Source of the DNA: Pseudoalteromonas fuliginea
GTDB lineage: Bacteria; Pseudomonadota; Gammaproteobacteria; Enterobacterales; Alteromonadaceae
DNA length: 34,480 nucleotides
Direction of reading: 5' to 3'
Assembly: GCF_000690055.1 (NCBI RefSeq)
Contig: NZ_JJNZ01000035.1
Location: 1 to 34,480 of the forward strand
Shown here: in pieces, positions 33,917 to 34,480 of the stretch
Position numbering within the stretch: the first letter of the stretch is position 1
Layout of the letters: each line of letters opens with the position of its first letter
The notes under the pieces: model-generated
The model's input: the letters and a program-made list of their open reading frames with translations, nothing else
The model's database searches: none
Told to the model about the DNA's origin: nothing
Translations under genes and position numbers: made by a program

Positions 33917-34480
33917 TAAGTAATGAGAAGCTTTGCTTCTCACGTGAGCAAGCTCGACGTCTACAAAACATATTCTGAAACTTGGGTATAACCCCTGTAG
34001 ACACACAGCTTGCTGGCGTGTAAAACGCAGTTTTTAGGGTATTAAGTAATTAGAAGCCTTGCTTCTAACGTGAGCAAGCTCAACGTCTACAAGTCATATT
34101 CTGAAACTTGGGTATAAACCCTGTAGACGCGCAGCTTGCTGGCGTGTAAAAACGCAGTTTTTAGGGTATTAAGTAATGAGAAGCTCCGCTTCTAACGTGA
34201 GCAAGCTCGACGTCTACAAGTCATATTCTGAAACTTGGGTATAACCCCTGTAAACGCACAGCTTGCTGGCGTGTAAAAACGTAGTTTTTAGGATATTAAG
34301 TAATTAGAAGCCTTGCTTCTCACGTGAGCAAGCTCTACGTCTACAAATCATATTCTGAAACTTGGGTATAAACCCTGTAGACGCGCAGCTTGCTGGCGTG
34401 TAAAAACGCAGTTTTTAGGGTATTAAGTAATTAGAAGCCTTGCTTCTCACGTGAGCAAGCTCAACGTCTACAAATCATAT
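33917..34480 (+). repeat. BIME array, 127-bp period, downstream of RAYT
   Basis: It resumes mid-unit (gtaatgagaagctttgc at 33918), then tagacgc-type starts follow at 33998, 34124, 34251 (taaacgc, GTAG changed) and 34378. The same hairpins and the same spacer are present as upstream. Together the two halves show that the RAYT gene sits inside one unit of an otherwise continuous array. It runs off the end of the window. Confidence 0.95.

Overview
The window reads as chromosomal DNA of a low-GC marine gammaproteobacterium, most likely an Alteromonadales member such as Pseudoalteromonas. This is an inference: the Dgt and YbiT proteins are very close to the gammaproteobacterial types, coding is AT-rich, and there are secreted metalloprotease and periplasmic amino-acid-binding genes. 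No rRNA, tRNA, CRISPR array or phage structural gene was seen.

Layout. 1-570 is a tandem array of 86-bp REP pairs. 580-6626 is mostly housekeeping or secreted-enzyme DNA: a BenE-type transporter, a membrane-anchored chaperone-like protein with a secreted HExxHxxGxxH protease, a secreted phosphodiesterase, and dGTPase. 6641-12945 alternates REP clusters and two inverted MITE-like copies with a FimV-like anchored protein, a DUF4124/gluzincin protein with its small partner, and a Fic AMP-transferase. 12946-13753 is an MNT/HEPN toxin-antitoxin pair.

14.3-25.9 kb is a modular accessory island. Its modules are (i) a probable membrane-active toxin with a small membrane immunity protein, (ii) a uracil-DNA-glycosylase-fold protein, (iii) a PLD-helicase-DUF3427 protein followed by a membrane/coiled-coil protein, and (iv) a PD-(D/E)xK nuclease (sce7726-like) converging on a tightly packed operon of membrane coiled-coil protein, ImmA/IrrE peptidase and beta-family protein. 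The modules are separated by copies of one conserved non-coding boundary element; the outermost copies are inverted. Next comes an HNH nuclease overlapped by a SAM methyltransferase.

From 27.8 kb the DNA returns to core-like genes: a UPF0149/TPR-like protein, two tandem periplasmic solute-binding proteins, and the ABC-F ATPase YbiT with a TTG start. The window ends in a 127-bp-period REP array that contains a RAYT transposase (Y1/HUH), the likely source of the GTAG-headed REP hairpins spread throughout.

The most promising material is the nuclease/beta/ImmA/membrane module, the toxin-immunity pair, and the boundary element that appears to partition the island.
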